Below are positions 53,635 through 61,424 of a stretch of DNA of 64,000 nucleotides, in pieces. The notes beneath the pieces are model-generated. The model was not told the origin of the DNA. It saw only the letters and a program-made list of their open reading frames with translations, and made no database searches. The DNA is from Streptosporangiaceae bacterium. GTDB taxonomy: Bacteria; Actinomycetota; Actinomycetes; Streptosporangiales; Streptosporangiaceae. The position numbers were made by a program, and so were the translations under genes. Where the stretch lies: positions 1 through 64,000 of the forward strand of contig JAOPYH010000375.1 in NCBI GenBank assembly GCA_025964715.1. Reading direction: 5' to 3'. Within the stretch, counting starts at the first letter, position 1, and each line of letters starts with the position of its first letter.

Positions 53635-56237
53635 ACGCGTCCGTGGTCCGCGGGCCGCGGTCAATGGAGCACGAGCTGCTCCAGCTCGCCGCGGCCGACC
53701 CGAGGCGGGCTCATGACATCGCCCGCGATCTGCTGTCCGGCGCCACGGAGCCGGCGACGCGGGTGGTCGCGCTGCGGGTCCTCGCGCTGGCCGGCAAGGA
53801 GCTCGGCCAGGTGACCGAGGGGCTGGGCCTCCTGGACGATGCCCTGGCCACGGCCACCGCGGAGTGCCTCGTCTACGCGGGTGCGCAGGTCCGGATGAAC
53901 ATGGTCGGGCTGCTCGCGGCGCGCGGGGACGTCGAAGGGGCGCTCGCCGCCGCCGACGCCGCCGAGCCCGTACTGCGCGGCGCCGACGCGGACCGGCTGA
54001 CCGCCAACCGCGCGTTCGCACTCGCTCGCAGCGGCCTCATGGACGAGGCCGTCGCCACGGCCCGGCGGGCGCTGCCCCGGCTGCGGGCGGGCGACGACCC
54101 GGCGGCCCTCGCCGGGTTGCTGTCCACGATCGGGCTGGCCGGCGTCTACCGCGGCGAGCTCGACTGCGCCGAGTCCTTCCTCACCGAGGCGGCGGTCCGC
54201 GCCGAACGCTCCGGGCTGTCCCACCAGGCGGCGGCGGCCCGGAGCAATCTCGCGTTCCTCGCGACCCGTCGCGGGGACCTGTCCCGGGCACTGGGCCTGT
54301 ATGCCGCGGTCGAGCCGGAGCTCACCGCGGAGCGGGTCGCCCAGTGCCGTTTCGACCGGGCGGAGACGCTCATCGCCGCCGGGCTCGCGGCCGAGGCGCG
54401 GACCCTCCTCGCCGAGACGCTGGCCGAGGTGCAGGCCTGCGGCTACGGCGCCGACGTGGCGGACGGCATGCTCCTGCTCGCCCACGCCGAGCTGGCCGAC
54501 GGCGAGCCGCTCCGAGCAGGAGACACGGCCCGCAAGGCGCGTGGGCGGTTCGCCCGGCAGGAGCGCACCGGCTGGCTCCCGCTGCTGGACCACCTCTGGA
54601 TCCGGGCCGCCTGGGCTGCCGGTGAACGTTCGCCGGTGTTCCTGGACAGGGCCCGAACGGTCATGGCCGATCTCGACCGGGCCGGCTGGGCCGAGGCCGC
54701 GGCGGACACGCGGATCGTGACAGCGGTGGCGGCCCTTCGGCTGGGCCGGGGAGAGCAGGCCCGCGAGCTGCTGGGCCGCGTGAGCGCCGCGCGGTGGAAC
54801 GGGCCGGTCGCACTCCGGGTGGCCGCCTGGCACGCGACCGCGCTGGAACGGGTGTCACGCGCCGACCGGCGCGGCGCCGCGGCGGCGATCCGCGCCGGGC
54901 TGCGGGTGGTCGAGGCGCACGCCGCCGCTCTCGGGGCCACGGAGCTGCGCGCCCACGCCGCCGACCTGGCCACCGACCTCGCCGATCTGGGGCTGCGGCA
55001 GGCGGGCTCGGGCCGGGAGCTGCTGGCCGCGGAGGAGCGACGCCGGGCGATCACCGGCCGGCCGGCCGCCGTACGGCCGCCGGCCGATCCGCTGCGGGCC
55101 GCGGCGCTGGCGGATCTGCGGCGGGTCAGCGCTGAGCTCACCAGCGCGACCGCGGCGGGTGCGAGCACGCGAGAGCTGGTCCGGCGGCTGACCGCGCTCG
55201 AGGCGGAGGTACGGACCGAGGCACGCACCAGGGTCGGGAGCGTCGGCAGACCCGTCGCACCCCGGCTGGACCGGCTGACCGGCACGCTGGAAGACCGCGG
55301 TCTCGTGCAGTTCGTGCGGATCGGCTCGGAGCTGCACGCCGTGACGCTGGTGGCGGGCCGCTGCCGCCGTTGGAGCCTTGGACCCTACGAGCGCGGGTCC
55401 CGCGGCGTCACGTTCTCGCGGTTCAACCTGCGGGTGCTGGCCCAGCACGGCGGCGAGGATCCCGCGGCCAGCGCGGGGCTCGCCGCGGCGGTCGCGGACG
55501 CCGAAGAGCTGCTGCTCACCCCGCTGCTTCGCGCTCTGGGCGATCGTGCGCTGGTGCTCGCCCCCACGGGCGTGCTGCACGGCCTGCCGTGGGGTGCACT
55601 ACCGGCACTCGCCGGTCGCCCCGTCACGGTCGTCCCCTCCGCGGCGGCCTGGCTCAGGTCACGCGCACCGGTGCGAGCCGGCCGGCACGAGGCCGCGGCT
55701 CCCGGGGACGCCGGGGAGCGGGTCGTCCTCGTGGCCGGCCCGGATCTCGCCCATGCCCGGGCCGAGGTGGCGGCGCTGGCGGGCGTCTACCCCGGCGCGA
55801 CCGTCCTCGCCGGGAGCTCGGCCCGTGCCGGGACCGTCCGCCGGGAGCTCGACGGCGCCTCGCTCGCGCACGTGGCGGCGCACGGGGAGTTCCGTGACGA
55901 CAACGCCCTGTTCTCCCGGCTGCTGCTCACCGACGGCCCGCTGATCGCCTACGACCTCGACGGGCTCCGCCGGGCGCCACGGGTCGTCGTGCTGTCGGCC
56001 TGTGACGCGGGCCGAGCCGACGCCGGGCACGCGGTCATGGGCATGGTCGGGGTCCTGCTGGACCTGGGCGCCGCCACAGTCGTCGCCAGCGTGGCCCCGG
56101 TCGGCGACGAGGCGACCCGCGAGTTCATGGTCGCCTTCCATGAGCTGCTGTCCGACGGCCTCGCACCCTCGGCCGCCCTCGCGGCGCTCCCCCGGACACC
56201 GGCCGTCGCGGGCTTCACCTGCTTCGGAGCCGGCTGA
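53631..56237 (+). CDS. TPR-containing CHAT-domain peptidase
   Basis: This 868-residue protein has an N-terminal helical array of TPR-like repeats (about residues 10-470: LAAADPRRAHDIARDLLSGA, LFAL-type repeat pairs, RSNLAFLATRRGDLSRALGLY) and a C-terminal CHAT caspase-like domain (about 560-868). The catalytic dyad is present: H751 in VAAHGEFRDDN and C791 in VVLSACDAGRA. CHAT peptidases in other systems are switched on by effector binding at the TPR side and cleave partner proteins. Its GTG overlaps the small-protein stop. It is not secreted. Cleavage targets could be the small protein or the sigma factor, but that is a guess. Confidence 0.9.
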   Translation: MNASVVRGPRSMEHELLQLAAADPRRAHDIARDLLSGATEPATRVVALRVLALAGKELGQVTEGLGLLDDALATATAECLVYAGAQVRMNMVGLLAARGDVEGALAAADAAEPVLRGADADRLTANRAFALARSGLMDEAVATARRALPRLRAGDDPAALAGLLSTIGLAGVYRGELDCAESFLTEAAVRAERSGLSHQAAAARSNLAFLATRRGDLSRALGLYAAVEPELTAERVAQCRFDRAETLIAAGLAAEARTLLAETLAEVQACGYGADVADGMLLLAHAELADGEPLRAGDTARKARGRFARQERTGWLPLLDHLWIRAAWAAGERSPVFLDRARTVMADLDRAGWAEAAADTRIVTAVAALRLGRGEQARELLGRVSAARWNGPVALRVAAWHATALERVSRADRRGAAAAIRAGLRVVEAHAAALGATELRAHAADLATDLADLGLRQAGSGRELLAAEERRRAITGRPAAVRPPADPLRAAALADLRRVSAELTSATAAGASTRELVRRLTALEAEVRTEARTRVGSVGRPVAPRLDRLTGTLEDRGLVQFVRIGSELHAVTLVAGRCRRWSLGPYERGSRGVTFSRFNLRVLAQHGGEDPAASAGLAAAVADAEELLLTPLLRALGDRALVLAPTGVLHGLPWGALPALAGRPVTVVPSAAAWLRSRAPVRAGRHEAAAPGDAGERVVLVAGPDLAHARAEVAALAGVYPGATVLAGSSARAGTVRRELDGASLAHVAAHGEFRDDNALFSRLLLTDGPLIAYDLDGLRRAPRVVVLSACDAGRADAGHAVMGMVGVLLDLGAATVVASVAPVGDEATREFMVAFHELLSDGLAPSAALAALPRTPAVAGFTCFGAG

Positions 56238-56274
56238 CGCCGGCCACCGGAACACCGCGATCACGCGATCGGCC

Positions 56275-57105
56275 TCAGGAGTCGCCGGTGGCGATGGCAT
56301 TGGCCGGGTCGGCGATCCAGTTGGACCAGGAGCCGACGTACAGAGCCGCCGGGACGCCGGCGATCGTGAGGGCGAGAACCTCGTGGGCGGCGGTGACGCC
56401 CGAGCCGCAGTAGGCGCCGACCTCGGCGGCGTCGGTCGCGCCCACCTCGGCGAACCGCTCCCGCAGCAGCTCAGCCGGCAGGAAACGGCCGTCGACCCCC
56501 ACGTTTCCGAGCGTCGGTGCGTTGACGGCGGCGGGGATGTGCCCGGCCACCGGGTCGACGGGCTCGACCTCGCCCCGGTAGCGCTCGGCCGCCCGGGCGT
56601 CCAGGAGCACGCCGCTCTTGGCCAGGGCCGCGGCCCCGTCGGCGTCCAGCAGCGGGAGCCGTCCGGGCCGGGCCGTGAAGTCTCCAGGGGCCACGGCATG
56701 CTCCTCGGCCGTCACGGGCCGCCCGGCGTCGACCCAGGCGCGATGGCCGCCGTCCAGGACGCGGACCCGCTCATGCCCGAAGTAGCGCAGCATCCACCAC
56801 AGCCGGGCGGCCGCGGTCGAGTCGGCGTCGTCGTAGACGACGACCTGCCGGTCGCCGCTGACCCCGGTGCGCCGCATGGCGGCCGTGAAGGCCTCTGCGG
56901 AGGGCAGCGGATGGCGGCCGGGCGGGCCGGGCGGGCCGGCCAGATCCCTGTCCAGGTCCACGAACGCCGCACCCGGCAGATGGCCTCGCCGGTAGGCCTC
57001 GATGCCCGGCGGTCCGGCCAGGTGCCAGCGTACGTCCAGCAGGATGGGCGGCTGCGGGTCCTCGAGCGCGTTCGCCAGCACGGGCACGGTGATGAGTGGC
57101 TGCAC
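56275..57105 (-). CDS. Two-domain sulfurtransferase (rhodanese family)
   Basis: This 276-residue protein has two rhodanese domains. The second carries the active-site cysteine C233 in AYCGSGVTAAH, so it can transfer sulfur from thiosulfate or 3-mercaptopyruvate. The first domain is inactive, as is usual. GTG 57105 starts the conserved QPLITVPVLANAL region. It converges on the CHAT gene with a 37-bp gap and lies downstream of a phosphodiesterase gene on the same strand. Confidence 0.88.
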   Translation of the reverse strand: MQPLITVPVLANALEDPQPPILLDVRWHLAGPPGIEAYRRGHLPGAAFVDLDRDLAGPPGPPGRHPLPSAEAFTAAMRRTGVSGDRQVVVYDDADSTAAARLWWMLRYFGHERVRVLDGGHRAWVDAGRPVTAEEHAVAPGDFTARPGRLPLLDADGAAALAKSGVLLDARAAERYRGEVEPVDPVAGHIPAAVNAPTLGNVGVDGRFLPAELLRERFAEVGATDAAEVGAYCGSGVTAAHEVLALTIAGVPAALYVGSWSNWIADPANAIATGDS

Positions 57106-57195
57106 ATGCCCAGTCTGACCGGTTTCGCCGGTGTCCGGGAGGGGGAGATCACGCCCGGCGGCGGGAAACCGGCCCATCTCGGTCGCCGCCTGAGT

Positions 57196-58314
57196 TCACA
57201 CCGGCCTGCTGAGAAGGGGCACCAGCTGTTCGGCGGGCACCATCGACCCGTGCATGCCGACGAGAGCGGACTCGAGGGGCTCCCCCCGGGTCGCCACGAT
57301 CGCGAGGTCGCCGTGCGGCACCGCGAGGACGTCACCGATGCGGGGCAGCAGCCGCGGGGCCACGGGGCCGAACCAGCCCGCCGCCACGGCCTCGTCCCTG
57401 GAGGCGACCCAGGCACGGTCGCCCAGCAGCTCCCGCCACGCCGAGAGCACGTCCGCGGCCGACCCGGGCTCGGCGTAGACGTGCCGGGCGCGCGGCTCGC
57501 CGCCGAGCAGCCGGACGCCCTCACGGAGCTCGCCGACCTGGTCCACGTCCACCTTGTCGGTGGGGTTGACCATGCCGTGGTCGGCGGTGACGTAGAGCGC
57601 CGTGTCCGGCGGCAGAACCTCCGCGAGCCGCTCCGCCAGAGTGTCCACGAACCGCAGCTGGTGCCGCCACGCGGGCGATCCCGCGCCGTACAGGTGACCG
57701 GTGGAGTCCAGGTCCGCGTGATAGACGGTGACGTAGGCCCGGTCGCCCTCGCGGAGCGCCTCCTCGGCCCGGGCGACGAGCTGCCCCAGGCTGTCGGCCG
57801 GCAGGTAGGTCGCGCCCCGGTGGACGGCCCGGGACAGCCCGCTGTTCTTGTACTGGCCCGACGCGACATAGCCGACGCTGACCCCGGCCGCCGCAGCCCG
57901 CCCGTACACGGTCGGCGCCGGCTGGAAGGTGAGCGGATCCACCTCGTCGTTCCATCGCAGGCAGTTGAGCAGCCGGCCGGTCTCCGGGTTGAGGATCTGA
58001 TAGCCGAGCAGCCCGTGCATGGCCGGGCTGAGCCCGGTGCCGAGCGAGGCCAGGCTGGTGGCCGTGGTAGCGGGGAATCCCGCCGTGATGGACCGGCCGG
58101 GCAGGGACGAAAGGTAGGGCGCCTGCTCCGGATGGGCGCGGAGCAGCTCCCAGCCGAGGCCGTCGATCAGCAGAACGCACGCGCGGGGGAACTCGGGCAG
58201 ATCGAGAATGTTGTCGCCGCCGGGGACCCCCAGGGCCGCGAGCAGCGATGGGGACAGGTCGGCCAGCGCCCCCGAGCCGTAGCGCGGGATCTGCGGGGAG
58301 GGCACCACGTTCAC
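57196..58314 (-). CDS. Alkaline phosphatase-superfamily nucleotide pyrophosphatase/phosphodiesterase
   Basis: This 372-residue protein has the type I phosphodiesterase/nucleotide pyrophosphatase pattern. A metal-binding Asp and nucleophile Thr lie in VLLIDGLGWELL and ITAGFPATTATSLASLGTGLSPAMHGLLGY, further metal ligands in YHADLDSTGHLYG, and TADHGMVNPTDKVDVD follows. No signal peptide is obvious. It may hydrolyse nucleotide or phosphodiester substrates; the substrate is unknown. The GTG at 58314 has a G-rich site upstream. It is 46 bp downstream of the DUF5998 gene. Confidence 0.85.
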   Translation of the reverse strand: MNVVPSPQIPRYGSGALADLSPSLLAALGVPGGDNILDLPEFPRACVLLIDGLGWELLRAHPEQAPYLSSLPGRSITAGFPATTATSLASLGTGLSPAMHGLLGYQILNPETGRLLNCLRWNDEVDPLTFQPAPTVYGRAAAAGVSVGYVASGQYKNSGLSRAVHRGATYLPADSLGQLVARAEEALREGDRAYVTVYHADLDSTGHLYGAGSPAWRHQLRFVDTLAERLAEVLPPDTALYVTADHGMVNPTDKVDVDQVGELREGVRLLGGEPRARHVYAEPGSAADVLSAWRELLGDRAWVASRDEAVAAGWFGPVAPRLLPRIGDVLAVPHGDLAIVATRGEPLESALVGMHGSMVPAEQLVPLLSRPV

Positions 58315-58360
58315 GCGCCCCCCTCGGAGTCCCTCGGCCGGCCCTGCGCGCCGCGCGGGC

Positions 58361-58945
58361 TCACGACCGGGTGGTGGCCTCGGACAGTGCGCCGGCGAAG
58401 GCGAGCACCTGGCCGACCGCCTCCCCGCCGTCGGCGGCCTCACTGACACGCAGCAACAGGTCGTCGGCGGTGATGCTGCCGGTGTAGCCGTGATCGGCCT
58501 CACAGGACTCGTCCCCGCAGGTGGCGGGTTCGACGTCGACGTGGCCGATGGCCCCCCATCCGATCGTGAGGACCGCCTCGGTGGGAGGCATGCCCGGGAC
58601 GTAGGCCGCGGGATCCTGCACCACCCGGGTCAGCGCCACCGACCGGATCCGGTCCAGCCGCACGCCCTCCGTGGTCGTGGAGGCATGCGGACGAGGCACC
58701 GTCTCGCCGGGGGGATGCTCATCGGTATGGCAGACCAGCAGCCGGGAGGGCGTCAGGACCAGCACGGTCACGTGCCGCCGCACCTCCATGGCCGGATCGA
58801 ACGTGGCCTCGTGATGGATGACATAGGCCACCACCTCTTCCGTGCCGACCACGGACTCGACCGCGTCCGCGACCAGCGCAGGGTAGTAGCCGCTCCGCTC
58901 GATTGCCGCGCGCAACCCCTGGGCAGTCGCTCGGGTTTCCCTCAT
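58361..58945 (-). CDS. DUF5998 family protein
   Basis: This 194-residue protein belongs to DUF5998, an actinobacterial family of unknown function. It begins RETRATAQGLRAAIERSGYYPALVADAVESVVG and has a beta-rich centre (AYVIHHEATFDPAMEVRRHVTVLVLTPSRLLVCHTDE) with a Cys pair in ATCGDESCEADHGY. The ATG at 58945 precedes the conserved start. It is probably cotranscribed with the phosphodiesterase and sulfurtransferase genes. Confidence 0.8.
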   Translation of the reverse strand: MRETRATAQGLRAAIERSGYYPALVADAVESVVGTEEVVAYVIHHEATFDPAMEVRRHVTVLVLTPSRLLVCHTDEHPPGETVPRPHASTTTEGVRLDRIRSVALTRVVQDPAAYVPGMPPTEAVLTIGWGAIGHVDVEPATCGDESCEADHGYTGSITADDLLLRVSEAADGGEAVGQVLAFAGALSEATTRS

Positions 58946-59110
58946 GCCCCCATCCTGCCCTGTCCGGGGTGTTACGCGCACATAGGCCTGCGCGGTCGCG
59001 GCCGCGAAGGCCTCATAACGGCAATCCGGGGTATGGGAACACCGTGAACGTCGTACCCGACCGGCCGCAGAGCACGGCCGGCCGCGGATTTTCACGGAAA
59101 GTTGGATTGG

Positions 59111-59365
59111 ATGTCAGACAAGAACACCAGCACCCCCGGCATGCGGACACCGAGACCCGCTGAACCCCCCGCGCCTCCCGGACCGCCGCCGATCCCGCCC
59201 CCGGAGCCCCCCGTACCGCCGCCGGCGCCACCGCGACCCGGTCCTCCCGCTCCGGGACCCGGACCCATGCCCGGCCCCGGGCCGGTGCCCGAACCCCCGC
59301 CCAGCCCCATCCCTCCGACGCCCGAACCCGCGCCGCCGCCGCCCTCGGAAGTCGGCACGGCGTGA
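59111..59365 (+). CDS. Proline-rich small protein, possible gene
   Basis: A frame of 84 codons from the ATG at 59111 encodes a protein that is mostly proline, glycine and alanine (MSDKNTSTPGMRTPRPAEPP then Pro-Pro runs), ending SEVGTA. It has no signal peptide and no recognisable domain. Its weak ribosome-binding site is GGATTGG. The opposite strand is also open across this region, giving a glycine-rich frame. I rate the plus strand more likely because its start is short and sensible. It could also be low-complexity filler. Confidence 0.45.
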   Translation: MSDKNTSTPGMRTPRPAEPPAPPGPPPIPPPEPPVPPPAPPRPGPPAPGPGPMPGPGPVPEPPPSPIPPTPEPAPPPPSEVGTA

Positions 59366-59592
59366 CGACGGTACGGCCGGCAGCGCTCGCGGTGGGTGAG
59401 GCCTGGTAATCCCGAGACGTTACCTACCAAAGAGTAGGGACCCGGGATGTCCGTTCTATCGTCCTGAGCGCTGACAGTTCCGTGTTTTGCTGCGCGTTCG
59501 AGACCTCATCGGGGGGCCTGAGCTGTTACGGTCATCCACACGCCCCCAGGAAATCTCTCAACCGGGCCGTGTTCGAACGAGGTGATGACGTC

Positions 59593-60486
59593 ATGACGCG
59601 CGTTGTCGTGGTCGGTGATCTCATGACCGATGCCGTCGCGCGGGCCGCTCTGCCCTTGGCCAAGGGAAGCGACACGCCTGCAGCTGTGACGATGCACGGC
59701 GGAGGCTCGGGTGCCAACGTGGCCTCCTGGCTCGCCGTGGAGGGTGTCGAGGTCGCCTACGTCGGACGCCGAGGCTCCGACATCGCGGGCCGCAACCGCG
59801 ACATGGAACTGATGGGCTATGGCGTGGACGCCCGTCTCGTCATGGACCCCGAGCGGCCGACCGGCACGTGCGTGGTGCTCGTCACCCACAAGGGCGACCG
59901 CACGATGCTCTCCGATCCGGGAGCGAACGCGGCGCTGCTGCCCGAGGACATCCCGCAGGACCTCTTCGCGGCCGGCGCCCACCTGCACCTGTCGGGCTAC
60001 TCCCTGCTGAACGAGGGCTCCCGGCAGGCGGCGATGCACGCCCTCTCGCTGGCGCGCAAGAGCCAGATGTCGATCTCGGTCGACGGCGGTTCGTCCTCAC
60101 CGCTCAAGCGGATGGGCGCCGAGCCCTTCCTGGAGTGGACGCAGGGCGCCCGGCTGCTCATGATCAACATTGACCAGGCCGAGGTGCTCACCGGACGGGA
60201 CGTGCCGGCGCAGGCCGCCAAGGTCCTCACGGCCTGGTACCCGCAGGTCGTCATCAAGATGGGCGGCGACGGCGCGCTGTGGTACACCAACGGCCGGGGC
60301 GAGCCGATCCAGGTGCCCGCCGAACCGGTCGACAAGATCCTCGACGGCACTGGAGCCGGTGACGCCTTCTGCGCCGGGTTCCTGCCGCCGTGGCTCGACG
60401 GGAAGCCGCCGGGCGAGGCTCTGGCCGCCGGCTGCCGGCTGGCCGCGAGCGCCATGGGCGAGATCGGCGCACGCCCCGGTCTGTGA
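59593..60486 (+). CDS. PfkB-family carbohydrate kinase
   Basis: This 297-residue sugar or nucleoside kinase has the N-terminal VVVVGDLMTDAVARAALPLAKGSDT, the glycine-rich GGGSGANVASWLAVEGVEVAYVGRRGSD, and the catalytic PfkB signature DGTGAGDAFCAGFL near residue 255. The last two fit the ribokinase subfamily. The substrate is unknown. The ATG at 59593 has an AGGTGA site; an upstream extension in the same frame has no support. Confidence 0.88.
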   Translation: MTRVVVVGDLMTDAVARAALPLAKGSDTPAAVTMHGGGSGANVASWLAVEGVEVAYVGRRGSDIAGRNRDMELMGYGVDARLVMDPERPTGTCVVLVTHKGDRTMLSDPGANAALLPEDIPQDLFAAGAHLHLSGYSLLNEGSRQAAMHALSLARKSQMSISVDGGSSSPLKRMGAEPFLEWTQGARLLMINIDQAEVLTGRDVPAQAAKVLTAWYPQVVIKMGGDGALWYTNGRGEPIQVPAEPVDKILDGTGAGDAFCAGFLPPWLDGKPPGEALAAGCRLAASAMGEIGARPGL

Positions 60487-60666
60487 GCAGGCCGCCGTAC
60501 CGCCGTGCCGGTTCGCCCCTTCTGCACTATCCCAAAGCGCCGGAATGGTCGCTTACCAGGAATAGCCGGAGAGTGAAAAGCCCGGCGGGGCGGCGCCATT
60601 GAGAGGCACCGTGCGGCGGATAGGCTAAGGCGCGATTTCCAAGACGGAAGGGCGGGGAATCGCGCC

Positions 60667-61410
60667 ATGGACAAGAGCCGGATCCTCATCGTGCAGCACG
60701 CCCCCTGGGAGGGGCCCGGCCGCTATGCGGAGATCCTCGCCGCCGCGGGCGCACAGCCCGTGACGGTGCGGCCCGATCTCGGCGAAGAGGTCCCCGACCC
60801 GGAAGGCTACGACGGCGTCGTCGTGATGGGCGGCCTGATGGGCGCCACCGATGAGACCACGTTCCCATGGCTGGCCGCGGAGAAGCGCATGCTGGCAGCG
60901 GCCGTCGACGCGCAGACGCCGGTCTTCGCGGTGTGCCTGGGCGCTCAGCTCCTCGCCCTCGCCACCGGCGGCCGGGTCCGGCCGGGTCCCGCACCGGAGC
61001 TCGGAATCCATACGGTGCGGCTCACGCCGGCCGCGCTGACCGACCCGCTCTTCGAGGGGCTGCCCCGGCGGCTGAGTGTCTTCCAGTGGCACGGGGACGC
61101 CTTCGAGCCCGGACCCGGGGCGGTCACGCTCGCGCATTCACCGCTCTATCCCTGCCAGGCCGTGCGCGTCGGCCGTGGCGCCTACGGTCTGCAGTTCCAT
61201 TTGGAGATCTCCGCCGGGATGCTGGCCGAGTGGTCCGACGTCCCGGCATGCGCGGCCGACGCCGAACGCGTCATGGGCCCGGGTGGCTTCAGCGACCTGC
61301 TCGCGGAGCTGAGCCCGCACGAGACCGGCCAGGACGACCTCGCGCGGCACATCTTCGACCGCTGGCTGAAGCTGGTCTCACGGCGGGAGGACCGTCCGGT
61401 CCGGGCGTGA
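60667..61410 (+). CDS. Class I glutamine amidotransferase-like protein
   Basis: This 247-residue protein has the full class I glutaminase triad: C90 in AVCLGAQLLALATGG, and H178 and E180 in AYGLQFHLE. It resembles stand-alone GMP-synthase-like amidotransferase domains and so may release ammonia from glutamine or gamma-glutamyl compounds. Its partner is not in the window. The preceding 180-bp gap holds no gene. The convergent RecQ-like gene ends 14 bp away. Confidence 0.88.
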   Translation: MDKSRILIVQHAPWEGPGRYAEILAAAGAQPVTVRPDLGEEVPDPEGYDGVVVMGGLMGATDETTFPWLAAEKRMLAAAVDAQTPVFAVCLGAQLLALATGGRVRPGPAPELGIHTVRLTPAALTDPLFEGLPRRLSVFQWHGDAFEPGPGAVTLAHSPLYPCQAVRVGRGAYGLQFHLEISAGMLAEWSDVPACAADAERVMGPGGFSDLLAELSPHETGQDDLARHIFDRWLKLVSRREDRPVRA

Positions 61411-61424
61411 GGGAGCGAGGGCGC

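Noticed and set aside
56002-58446. An 814-codon plus-strand frame across the CHAT end, sulfurtransferase and phosphodiesterase
   Set aside because: It overlaps three recognised genes and its translation is low-complexity.
59092-59430. Glycine-rich minus-strand frame
   Set aside because: It mirrors the proline-rich block. It has no ribosome-binding site and no domain, so I preferred the plus-strand reading.
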